Positions 27,044 through 34,075 of a stretch of DNA of 64,000 nucleotides are shown piece after piece. Where the stretch lies: the NCBI GenBank assembly GCA_963720515.1, contig OY970397.1, forward strand, positions 2,170,001 through 2,234,000, written 5' to 3'. This DNA comes from G963720515 sp963720515. Its GTDB lineage: Bacteria; Actinomycetota; Thermoleophilia; Gaiellales; Gaiellaceae. The notes beneath the pieces are model-generated. The model searched no databases. It was not told the origin of the DNA and worked only from the letters and a program-made list of their open reading frames with translations. Made by a program: the position numbers and the translations under genes. The first letter of the stretch is position 1. Every line of letters begins with the position of its first letter.

Positions 27044-28492
27044 GTGTCTGCCGTCCCCACGCCTGATCCCCTTCGCTGGAAGGCCCTCGCCACGCTCGGC
27101 GTGGCGTATCTCATGGTCGTTCTCGACGTGTCCATCGTGAACGTGGCCCTCCCGTCGATCCAGGACGACCTCGGCTTCTCGACCGAGGATCTCCAGTGGG
27201 TCGTCTCGGGCTATGCGCTCACGTTTGGCGGGTTCCTCCTGCTCGGCGGTCGGCTCGGCGACCTGCTCGGGCGGCGCCTGATCTTCAGCGTCGGGCTCGG
27301 GCTCTTCGCGCTGACCTCGCTGCTCGCGGGCCTCTCCGTGAACGAGGGGATGCTCATCGCGACACGGATCGCACAGGGGGCGGCGGGCGCCATCCTCGCG
27401 CCGTCGGTCTTCTCCATCACGCTCGTGACCTTCGCGGAGGGCGCGGAGCGGAACAAGGCGCTCGGCATCCTCGGTGCGATCGCGGGCTCCGGCGCGGCGA
27501 TCGGCGTGCTCGCCGGCGGCGTCCTCACCGAGTACGCGGGCTGGCGGTGGATCTTCTTCGTGAACGTGCCGATCGCGATCGCGACGCTCTTCTTCGTCCC
27601 GCGCTTCGTGCGCGAGAGCAAGGCCGAGGGGCTCGCGCGGCACTTCGACGCGTGGGGCGCGGTCACCGTGACCTCGAGCCTCATGCTCCTCGTCTTCGGG
27701 CTGACGCAGGCGAACCGCGTCGGCTGGGCCTCGGCGCAGACGATCCTCGTGCTGACGAGCTCGGCCGTGCTCATGGCGGTCTTCCTCTGGCTCGAGCACC
27801 GTTCGTACTCGCCGCTCGTGCGGCTCTCGATCTTCAAGCGGCGCACGCTCACAGGCGCGAACGTGATCGGCTTCGGGCTCGGCACCTCGATCTTCGCGAT
27901 GTTCTTCCTGCTGACGCTCTACATGCAGAACGTGCTCTCGTACACCGCGCTCAAGACCGGCGTCGCATACCTCGCGGTCGCGCTCACCGCGGTCGTCGCG
28001 TCGGGCGCGGCGCAGGCGCTCGTGACGAAGCTCGGCGTCCGGCCGGTGCTCGCGACCGGGCTCCTGCTCCTCACGGCCGGACTCCTGTACTTCACGCAGA
28101 TCTCGGTCGGCGGCTCGTACCTGAACGACCTCCTGATCGGGTTCGTGTTGATCGGCGTCGGGCTCGGCTTCTCGTTCGTGCCGGTCTCGATCGCGGCCCT
28201 GGCGGGCATCGAAGGGCCTGAGGCCGGGCTTGCGTCCGGGCTCATCAACACGAGCCAGCAGATCGGCGGCGCGCTCGGCGTCGCGATCCTGACCACCGTC
28301 GCGACGACGCACACGAACTCGCTGCTTGCGAACGGGGACTCGCAGGCGCAGGCGTTCGTAGGCGGCTTTCAGCTCGCGTTCCTGGTCGCCGCCTGCTTCG
28401 CGTTCGTGTCCGTCATCATCACCCTCGTCGTGTTGAAGAAGGACGATCTGCGCGTCGAGGAGGGGCAGCCGGTCGCGGCGCCCGCCGGATGA
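27044..28492 (+). CDS. MFS transporter, DHA2 (14-helix drug:H+ antiporter) family
   Basis: The 482-residue protein has about 14 predicted helices. Signature motifs are LDVSIVNVALPSIQDDL in helix 1 (the D-x-x-I-V-N-V-A-L-P motif of DHA2), LLGGRLGDLLGRRLIF (motif A, loop 2-3) and GSGAAIGVLAGGVLTEY with WRWIFFVNVPI (motif C region). It should expel hydrophobic or antibiotic-like compounds using the proton gradient. GTG 27044 is chosen since GGAAGGAG lies 5 bases upstream. Its stop overlaps the start of the threonine dehydratase gene (ATGA), so the two are coupled. Confidence 0.9.
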   Translation: MSAVPTPDPLRWKALATLGVAYLMVVLDVSIVNVALPSIQDDLGFSTEDLQWVVSGYALTFGGFLLLGGRLGDLLGRRLIFSVGLGLFALTSLLAGLSVNEGMLIATRIAQGAAGAILAPSVFSITLVTFAEGAERNKALGILGAIAGSGAAIGVLAGGVLTEYAGWRWIFFVNVPIAIATLFFVPRFVRESKAEGLARHFDAWGAVTVTSSLMLLVFGLTQANRVGWASAQTILVLTSSAVLMAVFLWLEHRSYSPLVRLSIFKRRTLTGANVIGFGLGTSIFAMFFLLTLYMQNVLSYTALKTGVAYLAVALTAVVASGAAQALVTKLGVRPVLATGLLLLTAGLLYFTQISVGGSYLNDLLIGFVLIGVGLGFSFVPVSIAALAGIEGPEAGLASGLINTSQQIGGALGVAILTTVATTHTNSLLANGDSQAQAFVGGFQLAFLVAACFAFVSVIITLVVLKKDDLRVEEGQPVAAPAG

Positions 28493-29448
28493 GCACGGTC
28501 GCGCTACCGGACTCGGTTGCCGCGCGTGCGCGGGTGTCGCCGCACACCTACGTGACGCCGATGCTCACGTCGCGGACGTTGTCCGAAGAGACCGGGCTCG
28601 ACATCCGCCTGAAGGCCGAGCTCTTCCAGCGGACCGGGTCGTACAAGATCCGCGGCGCGCTCAACAAGCTCTCGACGCTTTCGGACGAGGAGCGCGGCCG
28701 CGGCGTCGTCTGCTCCTCGGCGGGGAACCACGCGCAGGGGGTCGCCTTGGCGGCGCAGCTCCTGGGGGTGCGGGCCGTGGTGTGCATGGCCGAGAACGCC
28801 ACGCCCTCGAAGATCGCGGCGACCCGGGGTTACGGCGCCGAGGTCGTCCTGCACGGGTCGATCTGGGATGAGGCGGACGAGAAGGCGCGGGAGCTCGTCG
28901 AGCGCGACGGGCTCACGTACGTGCACCCGTTCGACGACCTCGACCTGATCGCCGGGCAGGGGACGCTCGGGCTCGAGGTGCTCGACGCGTGGCCCGAGGT
29001 CGAGGCGATCGTCGTGCCGATCGGAGGCGGGGGGCTGATCTCCGGCGTGTCGTCGGCGGTGAAGTCGGTGCGGCCGGACGTGCGGATCATCGGGGTCGAG
29101 TCCTCCGACGGGCCCGCGATGCAGCGCTCGGTCGAGGCCGGCGAGGTTGTGACGATCGAGTGTGGGACGATCATCGACGGGCTTCGCGTGCAGCGCGTGG
29201 GCGCGAACACGTTCGACCTCGTGCAGCGGTTCGTGGACGAGGTCGTCTCCGTACCCGACGAGCTCATATTCGAGAACGTTCTCTGGGTGATGGGCCGGCT
29301 GAAGCTGGTCGTCGAGGGCGCGGCTGCCGCGCCGGTGGCGGCGATCCGGGCCGGGGTCGTGCCGCTCGAGCCGGGGACGAGGACGGCGGTCGTCCTCTCC
29401 GGCGGGAACATCGACCTGGCCCAGCTCGACGGACTGCGCTGGAACTGA
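28489..29448 (+). CDS. Threonine ammonia-lyase/serine racemase-like PLP enzyme (catabolic type)
   Basis: The 319-residue enzyme has the fold-type II motifs: FQRTGSYKIRGA (PLP-binding Lys in the S-Y-K-I-R-G-A signature), SSAGNHAQGVALAA, the PLP phosphate loop VPIGGGGLISG and a C-terminal VVLSGGNID. It converts threonine (or serine) to 2-oxobutyrate (pyruvate) and ammonia. The length shows no C-terminal ACT regulatory domain, so it is the short catabolic type and not isoleucine-inhibited IlvA. Serine racemase activity cannot be excluded. It is translationally coupled to the MFS exporter, which could link it to export of an amino-acid-derived compound. Confidence 0.88.
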   Translation: MSTVALPDSVAARARVSPHTYVTPMLTSRTLSEETGLDIRLKAELFQRTGSYKIRGALNKLSTLSDEERGRGVVCSSAGNHAQGVALAAQLLGVRAVVCMAENATPSKIAATRGYGAEVVLHGSIWDEADEKARELVERDGLTYVHPFDDLDLIAGQGTLGLEVLDAWPEVEAIVVPIGGGGLISGVSSAVKSVRPDVRIIGVESSDGPAMQRSVEAGEVVTIECGTIIDGLRVQRVGANTFDLVQRFVDEVVSVPDELIFENVLWVMGRLKLVVEGAAAAPVAAIRAGVVPLEPGTRTAVVLSGGNIDLAQLDGLRWN

Positions 29449-29489
29449 CCCGGGCTTCCACTCGTACACGCGACACCGGCTGAGGTCGG

Positions 29490-29590
29490 CCGGGGGCGCC
29501 GTCGGCGGCGCGTGTATAGGAGGGCCTCAGCGTAGCGGCGAAGACCGCGCGTGTCTGTGACGGAAGTGCGCCGATTTGGCGCGTCCGCGC
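29490..29590 (-). repeat. Dispersed intergenic element, copy E (reverse orientation)
   Basis: On the minus strand GTCACAGACACGCGCGG starts at 29561 and continues TCTTCGCCGCTACGCT, which ends in the promoter-like TACGCT, then CTCCTATACACGCG and a perfect GCGCCG-CCGA-CGGCGC hairpin. The upstream flank AATCGGCGCA is shared with copies A and D. It lies between the convergent dehydratase and cyclase genes. Confidence 0.55.
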
Positions 29591-29596
29591 GCCGCG

Positions 29597-30574
29597 CTAC
29601 TCGGAGTTCTCGAACTCGATCTCGGGGACGAGCTCGGGGTCGAGCGCGACGCCGCCCTCGGCGACTCGGTGCACGGCAGCCGCGAACTCCTCGAGGTCGC
29701 CCGCCCGGTCCTTGAGGAGGTAGCCGACGCCGACGGGGTTGCCGTCGATCAGCTCGACGGCGAAGACCGGTTCGAGCGTCTGCGACAGGAGCAGCACGCC
29801 GATCTCTGGGAAGCGGCGGCGGATCTCTCGGGCCGCGCGGAGCCCCTCGTCGCTTCCGGTCGGCGGCATGCGGATGTCCACGATGGCCACGTCCGGCTTG
29901 TGCTCCTCGACCTGAAGGAGCAGCTCGTCCGGCGTCCCCGCCTGGGAGACGACCTCCATCCCGGCCTCCTCGAGGAGCCGCGCGACGCCCTCGCGCAGGA
30001 TCACCGAGTCGTCCGCGAGTGCGACCTTGAGGCCCCGCCGCCGCGGCCCGCACCGAAGCGGCGGAAACTCGTCGGGCTGGCCGGGCACGACGAGCTGGAA
30101 GATGCGCTCGGGATCGGTGAGGCCGGGCAGGCGATACTCGCCGAGGTCGTGCATCTCGGCGTCCACGAGCTCTGCGGTCCGCGTCGAGAGAAGCACCTGG
30201 CCCCCGTGGCCGGCGAACGTGACGCGCGCCGCGCGGTTGACCTCGAGCCCGACGAGGTTGTGCGACTGGTCCTCCGCGGCGATGCCGGTGTTGAGCCCGA
30301 TCCGCACGCGGACGACGCCGTCCTCGGGCCACGGCGCGGCGCTCAGCGACCGCTGCGCCTCGCGCGCCGCCGCGACGCCGGCCTCGGGCGTCTCGAACAC
30401 GGCGAACACCTCGTCCCCCCGCGCGTCGACGACGCGACCACCGGCGTCTTCGACCGCCCGGCGCACCAGCACGCGCGTCTCGCCGAGCACGCCGAGATAG
30501 CGGTCGCCGAGGTCGATGACGAGCCGCGTCGAGCCTTCGATGTCCGCGAAGAGGAACGTCAGCTCCTGGAGCAC
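29597..30574 (-). CDS. Class III nucleotide cyclase fused to a response-regulator receiver domain, no output domain
   Basis: Residues 1-170 form a class III cyclase: LTFLFADIEGSTRL (first metal Asp), ARGDEVFAVFETPEAG (second Asp) and GLEVNRAARVTFAG. Residues 195-315 form a receiver domain: VALADDSVILREGVARLL (acidic pair), VAIVDIRMPPTGSD (phospho-acceptor Asp), LLLSQ and GYLLKDRAG (conserved Lys). This receiver resembles NarL-family members, but the protein ends at ALDPELVPEIEFENSE where the LuxR helix-turn-helix would begin. Thus a kinase-controlled receiver sits behind the cyclase. GTG 30574 is preferred (VLQELTFL... matches family starts); GATCCT lies 6 bases upstream. No histidine kinase is nearby. 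Confidence 0.82.
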   Translation of the reverse strand: MLQELTFLFADIEGSTRLVIDLGDRYLGVLGETRVLVRRAVEDAGGRVVDARGDEVFAVFETPEAGVAAAREAQRSLSAAPWPEDGVVRVRIGLNTGIAAEDQSHNLVGLEVNRAARVTFAGHGGQVLLSTRTAELVDAEMHDLGEYRLPGLTDPERIFQLVVPGQPDEFPPLRCGPRRRGLKVALADDSVILREGVARLLEEAGMEVVSQAGTPDELLLQVEEHKPDVAIVDIRMPPTGSDEGLRAAREIRRRFPEIGVLLLSQTLEPVFAVELIDGNPVGVGYLLKDRAGDLEEFAAAVHRVAEGGVALDPELVPEIEFENSE

Positions 30575-30580
30575 GCCCGT

Positions 30581-30586
30581 AGGATC
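30581..30586 (-). promoter_or_regulatory. Candidate -10 GATCCT of the cyclase-receiver gene
   Basis: GATCCT on the minus strand, 6 bases before GTG 30574, similar to TATCCT before tmk. Confidence 0.35.
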
Positions 30587-30632
30587 GCACGCCGGGAGCC
30601 GCATGGTTCTTGAAGCGGAGGTGGCCGTGCTG

Positions 30633-30638
30633 TACAAC
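30633..30638 (+). promoter_or_regulatory. Candidate -10 TACAAC of the DUF2269 gene
   Basis: TACAAC, then 8 bases, then ATG 30647, without a ribosome site. Confidence 0.35.
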
Positions 30639-30646
30639 CCCGCGCG

Positions 30647-31207
30647 ATGTCTCGTTACGAGTTCCTCGTCTTCGGCCACATCGTGTGCGCGATCCTGTGG
30701 GTCGGGGCGGGCACGGTGTTCCATCTGCTCGGCCTCCGCGCGGAGCGGGCGAACGACAACAAGGCGATCGAGCAGATCATGAAGGACCTTGCGTTCCTCG
30801 GGACCAGGTTCTTCCTCCCGTCGTCGGCGCTCCTCCTCGTCTTCGGCCTCCTGCTCGTCTGGGACAGCGACTTCTGGTCGTTCGGGAAGCTCTGGATCGT
30901 GCTCGGGCTCGTGGGCTACGCGATCACCTTCATCACCGGGCTCGCGTGGGTGAAGCCGCAGACGGAGAAGATTGCGGCGATGGTGCAGCGCGACGGCGGC
31001 ATGACCGAGACGTCGCTTGCGCTCTCGCGGCGCATGGTCGTCTTCGGGCGTCTGGACTACGTCGTGCTCTACCTCGTGATCGCCGACATGGTCGCGAAGC
31101 CGACCGGTGACGACGTCTGGTTCCTCGTCGTGAGCGAGGTCATCCTGGCCGTCGCAGCCGTGTACTTCGGGGCGAGGGCCCGCGCCCTCGTGCCCGCTCC
31201 GGCGTAG
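30647..31207 (+). CDS. DUF2269 family integral membrane protein
   Basis: The 186-residue protein has four to five predicted helices. The N-terminus FLVFGHIVCAILWVGAGTVF places a histidine in helix 1, as in DUF2269, which is distantly related to haem-binding four-helix membrane proteins. Helix 2 follows a charged loop (RAERANDNKAIEQIMKDLAF), and the C-terminus ends in YFGARARAL. Molecular role unknown. It is divergent from the cyclase-receiver gene and runs into the Ada-like gene 2 bases downstream, so both are probably one transcript. Confidence 0.75.
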   Translation: MSRYEFLVFGHIVCAILWVGAGTVFHLLGLRAERANDNKAIEQIMKDLAFLGTRFFLPSSALLLVFGLLLVWDSDFWSFGKLWIVLGLVGYAITFITGLAWVKPQTEKIAAMVQRDGGMTETSLALSRRMVVFGRLDYVVLYLVIADMVAKPTGDDVWFLVVSEVILAVAAVYFGARARALVPAPA

Positions 31208-31209
31208 GC

Positions 31210-31476
31210 GTGTACCGGCTCGTCGGCCGCGACGGGCGCGAGTTCGAGTCCGTTGTGCCCGGCACGCTCGGCGGCCACCGCCGCACGAAGATCTACGGCC
31301 GCCTCGACTGCGCCGGCGCGGCCCGGTGGATCGCCCGAGGCCATTACGTCCGGCACCGGGTCTTCTTCGCCGACGAGGAGACGGCGGTCGCAGCGGGCTA
31401 CCGGCCGTGCGCCGGGTGCATGCCCGAGGAATGCGCGGCCTGGAAATCGGCACAGAATCGGCACACCGCATCCTGA
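31210..31476 (+). CDS. Stand-alone Ada-type zinc-binding domain protein
   Basis: The 88-residue protein contains only the metal-binding domain known from the N-terminus of Ada: TKIYGRLDCAGAARWIARGH, RVFFADEETAVAAGYRPC, then AGCMPEECAAWK. The C-x(n)-C-x-x-C set matches three of the four Ada cysteines around zinc. In Ada the zinc-bound cysteine takes methyl groups from DNA phosphotriesters. Here there is no AraC-like or methyltransferase domain, so it may act as a small DNA-damage sensor or be a decayed module. It follows the DUF2269 stop by 2 bases with a GTG start. Confidence 0.75.
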   Translation: MYRLVGRDGREFESVVPGTLGGHRRTKIYGRLDCAGAARWIARGHYVRHRVFFADEETAVAAGYRPCAGCMPEECAAWKSAQNRHTAS

Positions 31477-31548
31477 CCCTCGCCGCTACGGTTCGACCGC
31501 AGGTCCGGTCCCATCACCCAGTAGACCCACCCCCTTTGGGGGGCGGGT
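31449..31548 (+). repeat. Possible degenerate copy F of the intergenic element, with hairpin
   Basis: The region starts with AATCGGCACACCGC (compare AATCGGCGCACTTCC before copy E) and continues CCTCGCCGCTACGGT, resembling CTTCGCCGCTACGCT of copy E. It lacks the GTCACAGACACG core. A hairpin ACCCACCCCC-TTT-GGGGGGCGGGT ends it (31525-31548) and may terminate the Ada-like transcript. Assignment as a copy is weak. Confidence 0.3.
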
Positions 31549-31612
31549 ACGCCCTCGGGCCGGTTCACCGCGGGTAGGCGCGACCGCCGAACCCAACCGC
31601 CGCGCGCGGGCG

Positions 31613-31618
31613 TAGGCT
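31613..31618 (+). promoter_or_regulatory. -10 element TAGGCT of the cation exchanger gene
   Basis: TAGGCT, then 6 bases, then GTG 31625. Confidence 0.45.
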
Positions 31619-31624
31619 CCGCGC

Positions 31625-32662
31625 GTGTTCGACTCGTTCGGGTTGCCCGCGCTACTCGGGGTCTTCCTGGTCGCTGCGGGGATCATCTGGATCGCGGGCA
31701 TCTGGCTCTCCGACGCGACCGACGTGCTGTCCGAGCGGCTCGGCCTCGGGGAGGCGCTCGGCGGGCTGATTCTCCTCGCGATCGCGACGAACCTGCCCGA
31801 GATCGCCATCACGTCGAGCGCGGCGGTCTCGGGCGACCTCGGGATCGCGACCGGGAACATCCTCGGCGGGATCGCGATCCAGACCGTCGTCCTCGCGATC
31901 CTCGACGCCGGCTGCCGCGGGCCGGGCGGCCCGCTCACGACGCGTGCTGACTCGCTCATCCTGCTGATCGAGGGCGGCGTGGTCATCGGCGTCCTCGCCG
32001 TCGTGATCATGGGCGCGCAGCTGCCGCCCTCGCTCGCCTCCGCGCATCTGACCCCGGCGAGCACGCTCGTCGTGATCGTCTGGCTCTTCGGCCTCTGGCT
32101 GGTGAGCCGGGCGCGGCGAGGGCTGCCGTGGCAGGACCGCGCCCGGCCGCGCCGCAAGCGCATCCGGCGGTCCGCGAAGAAGATGGGCTCGACGTCGCGC
32201 GCGATGGTCCTGTTTGCGCTCGGCGCGGGGCTCACGCTCGCCGCCGGCGTCGGGCTGGAGCAGAGCGGGGAGGGAATCGCCGGCGAGATCGGCCTGAGCG
32301 GGGCGATCTTTGGCGCGACGATCCTCGCGGCCGCGACGTCGCTGCCCGAGGTCTCAACCGGACTCGCGTCGGTGAAGCTCGGCGACTACGAGCTCGCGGT
32401 GAGCGACATCTTCGGCGGCAACGCGTTCCTGCCGACGCTCTTCTTCCTCGCGACGCTCATCTCCGGGAAGGCCGTGCTGCCGGATGCCCAGGCGACGGAT
32501 ATCTACCTGACGGCGCTCGCGATCCTCCTCACGCTCGTTTTCATGGTGGGGCTCCTCTTCCGCCCGCAGAAACGCGTCGCCCGGCTCGGCGTCGACTCTG
32601 TGATCGCCGTGTGCCTCTACGCCGTCGGCGTCCTCGGCCTGATCGCGGTCACGCACGGGTGA
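31625..32662 (+). CDS. Sodium/calcium exchanger family (CaCA) antiporter
   Basis: The 345-residue protein has about ten helices in two inverted halves separated by a basic cytoplasmic loop (SRARRGLPWQDRARPRRKR). The two alpha-repeats are visible: ATNLPEIAITSSAAVSGD...GNILGG near residue 60 and AATSLPEVSTGLASVKLGD...DIFGGNAF near residue 235. The conserved acidic residues (PE) bind the cation. It should exchange Ca2+ (or another cation) for Na+ or H+ across the cytoplasmic membrane. The start is leaderless-type. It is convergent with the next minus-strand gene, overlapping by 14 bases. Confidence 0.88.
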   Translation: MFDSFGLPALLGVFLVAAGIIWIAGIWLSDATDVLSERLGLGEALGGLILLAIATNLPEIAITSSAAVSGDLGIATGNILGGIAIQTVVLAILDAGCRGPGGPLTTRADSLILLIEGGVVIGVLAVVIMGAQLPPSLASAHLTPASTLVVIVWLFGLWLVSRARRGLPWQDRARPRRKRIRRSAKKMGSTSRAMVLFALGAGLTLAAGVGLEQSGEGIAGEIGLSGAIFGATILAAATSLPEVSTGLASVKLGDYELAVSDIFGGNAFLPTLFFLATLISGKAVLPDAQATDIYLTALAILLTLVFMVGLLFRPQKRVARLGVDSVIAVCLYAVGVLGLIAVTHG

Positions 32663-33020
32663 CGTACGCGAGCTCGCGGTAGATCGCGAGGTCGTGCGTC
32701 ACCGTGCGCTCGTGCCGCTTGCCCTCGGCGTCGCGGAACCGGATGGTCGCGGTCAGCTTCGTCGGCTCCTTCCGCGCGAAGTACGCGGCGCTCGTGTCGA
32801 GGAGCGCGCGGATCCGCCGGCCTGGCGCGAGGAACTCGATGCGCCGGAAGAGCCGGAGCTTCGAGAAGTCGACACCGCCGCCGAGCCCGTGAAACGACTG
32901 TTGGAAGCGGATCTCCACGGCCTCCGCAGGTCGCGACGTCGCGTTCCCGACGACGACGTAGAGCAGTCCTTCCTCGAACTCGAAGTCGAGGAAGACGTCG
33001 GGCGCGGGCTCGCTAGCCAC
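32649..33020 (-). CDS. Unknown protein paired with the tail-tube gene
   Basis: I do not recognise this protein of 123 residues. It looks like an all-beta domain: VFLDFEFEEGLLYVVVGNAT, VEIRFQQSFHGLGGGVDFS, KLRLFRRIEFLAPGRRI, ATIRFRDAEGKRHERTV. GTG 33020 is preferred because a GGAG site precedes it and the gene then overlaps the tube gene stop by only 8 bases; starts further upstream would be antisense-like arginine/serine-rich. The coupling suggests that it works with the tube protein, perhaps as a cap, adaptor or chaperone. This is an inference from position only. Confidence 0.6.
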   Translation of the reverse strand: MASEPAPDVFLDFEFEEGLLYVVVGNATSRPAEAVEIRFQQSFHGLGGGVDFSKLRLFRRIEFLAPGRRIRALLDTSAAYFARKEPTKLTATIRFRDAEGKRHERTVTHDLAIYRELAYVTRA

Positions 33021-33456
33021 TGTCGAGCTCCAGGCCCTCGTGCGTGATCTCGATCGACTCGATCGCGACCTCGTTCGCCGATGCGTCGAGGTCCGGCCCT
33101 TCCCACTTGCAGATCCAGCCGTCGCGGAACTCCCAGCGGAGCACGGGCCGGAGCGACTCATCGAGCAGCATGATCACGCCGTTTCGCCGGTCGGTCTGGC
33201 CCTCGAGCACGGTCTTGTACCACTGCCACAGGCTGAGGTCGCGCGTCATCCCGCGCTTGAGCGTGATGTTCGAGAACTTGTGCAGGCTCGGCAGCTTGAG
33301 GCTCGACGGGCCGCTCATGTTCCCGGTGCGGTACTCGACCACCTCGGTCTCCGAGTCGAGCCCCGAGACGGACTTGAAGGCGACGGGCGGTATCCCGTCG
33401 ATCTCGACCAGGAAGTTGAAGCGGAGGTACGGGTCGTTGCGGCTTGCCTTCGGCAT
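33013..33456 (-). CDS. Phage tail tube / contractile injection system tube protein (T4 gp19-like)
   Basis: The 147-residue protein starts ASRNDPYLRFNFLVEIDG and continues VAFKSVSGLDSETEVVEYR, LPSLHKFSNITLKRG and LSLWQWYKTVLEGQTDRRN, then VLRWEFRDGWICKWEGPDLD and IESIEITHEGLEL. This is the order of conserved blocks in the phage tail region protein/gp19 tube family (PF06841 type), which polymerises into inner tubes of contractile tails and extracellular injection systems. ATG 33456 is preceded by AAGGGGA. No sheath, baseplate, AAA+ ATPase or spike gene is present within the window, so it is an orphan here with one coupled unknown gene. Two CCTCGATCGAGG palindromes lie upstream. Confidence 0.82.
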   Translation of the reverse strand: MPKASRNDPYLRFNFLVEIDGIPPVAFKSVSGLDSETEVVEYRTGNMSGPSSLKLPSLHKFSNITLKRGMTRDLSLWQWYKTVLEGQTDRRNGVIMLLDESLRPVLRWEFRDGWICKWEGPDLDASANEVAIESIEITHEGLELDSG

Positions 33457-33506
33457 GCGTCCCCTTTCGTCAGCGGCCCGGCGAGTATCCCACACGCCGA
33501 TCCGTC

Positions 33507-33564
33507 CCTCGATCGAGGCATTGCGGGACCCGAAAGGGGTACCCCGCTCCCTCGATCGAGGGAG
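33507..33564. promoter_or_regulatory. Twin palindromic operators upstream of the tail-tube gene
   Basis: CCTCGATCGAGG (33507-33518) and CTCCCTCGATCGAGGGAG (33547-33564, perfect 18-bp palindrome) share the same 12-bp core, centre to centre about 43 bp, roughly four helical turns. Between them GCGGG and CCCCGC can also pair. They lie 50-110 bases before the tube gene start and just after the small-gene stop at 33567. Two identical operators suggest a dimeric regulator binding cooperatively; the second could also be a terminator. Confidence 0.5.
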
Positions 33565-33566
33565 GT

Positions 33567-33803
33567 CTAGGGCTTGTCGGGCCGGCGGACGAGCGAGAGC
33601 CCCCAGGCCTCGCCGGAGGCGAAGAGCGCGTCCGCGTCCACCTCGTCCGCCCAGCCGAGGAAGTGCTTCTCGGGCTCGTCGGACGTCGAGCCGAACACCG
33701 CGAGGCGGTCCTCGGCGACGCCGCCGACGTCGAACCCCTCGCCTCGCTCGAGCGCGGCGAAGCGCTCCTCGGCGGCCGGCCCCTCCGCGTAGCCCTTGCC
33801 CAC
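33567..33803 (-). CDS. Uncharacterised small protein after hemH
   Basis: I do not recognise this 78-residue acidic protein (KGYAEGPAAEERFAALERGE, VFGSTSDEPEKHFLGWADEV). It has no cysteine and no membrane segment. GTG 33803 lies 2 bases after the stop of the preceding small gene, so it is the third gene of a hemH operon. Starts further upstream would overlap that gene. Confidence 0.5.
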   Translation of the reverse strand: MGKGYAEGPAAEERFAALERGEGFDVGGVAEDRLAVFGSTSDEPEKHFLGWADEVDADALFASGEAWGLSLVRRPDKP

Positions 33804-33805
33804 CG

Positions 33806-34075
33806 CTAGCCCCGCCGCCCGCCGGCGATCCACTGCGGGAGGTCGTACCAGTGGCTGTCCGTGAGCGCCCGCACGATCCGCTCGTCGGTGTGCTCGGCGT
33901 TCACGACGTTGTGGTCGAGGTCGGCGCAGATCTCGGTGTCCGGCGAGAGGTCGCCGAGCGCGACGAGGACCTCGCCGGGGAGCCGAGCCTCGGCGATCGT
34001 GTAGTGCTTGAAGTGGAGGTCCGGCGTGAGTTCGAGCAGCGTCGGCCAGTCCGGGCAGCTGCGCGTGGCGCTCAC
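33806..34075 (-). CDS. Uncharacterised small protein coupled to hemH
   Basis: The 89-residue protein contains LHFKHYTIAEARLPGEVLVA and EICADLDHNVVNAEHTDERI, then WYDLPQWIAGGRRG. Several histidines (HFKHY, DHNVVNAEH, SHWYD) could bind a metal or haem, which would suit the context, but this is a guess. Its GTG overlaps the hemH TGA (GTGA). Not recognised as a known family. Confidence 0.55.
   Translation of the reverse strand: MSATRSCPDWPTLLELTPDLHFKHYTIAEARLPGEVLVALGDLSPDTEICADLDHNVVNAEHTDERIVRALTDSHWYDLPQWIAGGRRG

Noticed and set aside
26039..28492. 817-codon frame joining the secreted Ig-like protein to the MFS transporter
   Set aside because: The middle part is an out-of-frame reading; a terminator hairpin and a proper ribosome site separate the two genes.
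33013..33456. Tail-tube gene as evidence of a prophage
   Set aside because: No capsid, portal, terminase, lysis, sheath or integrase gene is present around it, and haem genes and a cation exchanger flank it directly.
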